Positions 14,322 to 14,655 of a stretch of 14,655 nucleotides of DNA are shown here, piece by piece. The first letter of the stretch is position 1. Every line of letters starts with the position of its first letter. Position numbers and translations under genes: made by a program. This stretch comes from JTS-AC122 sp041742635 (GTDB lineage: Bacteria > Planctomycetota > Phycisphaerae > Phycisphaerales > UBA1924), in contig JBGSIF010000030.1 in the NCBI GenBank assembly GCA_041742635.1, positions 1 to 14,655 of the forward strand, given 5' to 3'. Under the pieces are notes generated by a model that saw only the letters and a list, made by a program, of their open reading frames with translations, ran no database searches and was not told the origin of the DNA.

Positions 14322-14655
14322 CGGGCACCTCCCGTCGCCGGTGCTGGCGCTTCGGGCTTCCTGGCGCGGGTGGTGATGCCGAAGAACCGGGGGCCAGACT
14401 GGTGCGTGCCCGTGATCGCTTTGGCGACCTCGGTCAGGCTGCGGTAGGTGCGTCCAGCGTGCTGGTAGGCACGGCCGCTCTCGACGACGATCACCTCGTG
14501 CCGCTGGCCGCGCCACGTGCGGATGATGCGTGCTGCGGGCGGGAGCTTCGGCGGCGTGCGCGGCTTGCCCTTGGGGCGTGTGCGGATGGCAGCGGCCTTC
14601 CCGTTGCCAGCGGCGCGGATCGCGTCTTGGAGGAGCCGATGTGTCTGCGCGTCGA
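14318..14655 (-). CDS. DUF2924 protein, C-terminal 111 residues, cut by the right edge
   Basis: The frame is open from the right edge to a TGA at 14318-14320, which overlaps the recombinase GTG as GTGA. The visible part has a basic Pro-rich linker (RPKGKPRTPPKLPP), then the typical DUF2924 C-terminus: RTWRGQRHEVIVVESG, YQHAGRTYRSLTEVAKAITGTHQSGPRFFGI. DUF2924 proteins have no proven function, but they commonly precede large serine recombinases of this kind, and the overlap here implies co-translation. An accessory role in recombination or its control is plausible but not shown. Confidence 0.85.
   Translation of the reverse strand, partial: DAQTHRLLQDAIRAAGNGKAAAIRTRPKGKPRTPPKLPPAARIIRTWRGQRHEVIVVESGRAYQHAGRTYRSLTEVAKAITGTHQSGPRFFGITTRARKPEAPAPATGGAR

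Noticed and set aside
12414..14447. Long plus-strand frame of 677 codons opposite the recombinase
   Set aside because: It is antisense to a clear serine recombinase, overlaps the nuclease 3' end, and its product has no recognisable domain. High GC leaves such mirror frames open.
11620..14655. Second copy of the tRNA-Ser 3' end as an att repeat
   Set aside because: I looked for the CCTCTCCG-containing end downstream and saw no copy within the window. It could lie beyond the right edge.
1..14655. CRISPR array or insertion sequence
   Set aside because: No regularly spaced repeats and no transposase-like frame with terminal inverted repeats are visible.

Overview
The window is GC-rich bacterial DNA with long non-overlapping genes. 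The T6SS parts are divergent, and several starts lack a clear Shine-Dalgarno sequence. This suggests a member of the Planctomycetota or a related Gram-negative phylum, but that is an inference: there is no rRNA or other phylogenetic marker apart from one tRNA.

Layout. (1) Positions 1-5847, all minus strand, carry part of a type VI secretion system (T6SS). In transcription order these are a large 702-aa protein I do not recognise, a small lipoprotein that resembles TssJ, a short DotU/TssL anchor protein, and the N-terminal 678 residues of TssM/IcmF, which runs off the left edge. TssJ, TssL and TssM form the envelope-spanning complex of a T6SS. A strong intrinsic terminator lies between the lipoprotein and tssL, so the cluster has at least two transcription units. 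(2) Positions 6021-8632 hold a divergent peroxide-response pair: OxyR with both redox cysteines, and a clade-3-type haem catalase. A 7-bp inverted repeat and a plausible catalase promoter lie in the 128-bp intergenic region. (3) Positions 8633-8986 are a gene-free leader rich in inverted repeats. It precedes an 843-aa two-domain enzyme, an OtsB-type trehalose-6-phosphate phosphatase fused to a GH15 glucoside hydrolase/trehalase-like domain. (4) A tRNA-Ser(GGA) gene lies at 11547-11633. (5) From the tRNA to the right edge is what looks like one end of an acquired island. It has a repeat-bearing spacer, a small PD-(D/E)XK nuclease of VRR-NUC type, and a convergent large serine recombinase translationally coupled to an upstream DUF2924 gene that is cut by the right edge.

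How it fits together. The left part is contact-dependent secretion machinery. The middle is stress physiology: peroxide sensing and removal, then trehalose metabolism. The right is mobile DNA next to a tRNA. The items most worth following up are the unrecognised 702-aa protein in the T6SS cluster, the OtsB-GH15 fusion with its structured leader, an 18-residue insertion in the regulatory domain of OxyR, and the nuclease beside the recombinase. I see no CRISPR array and no complete insertion sequence.
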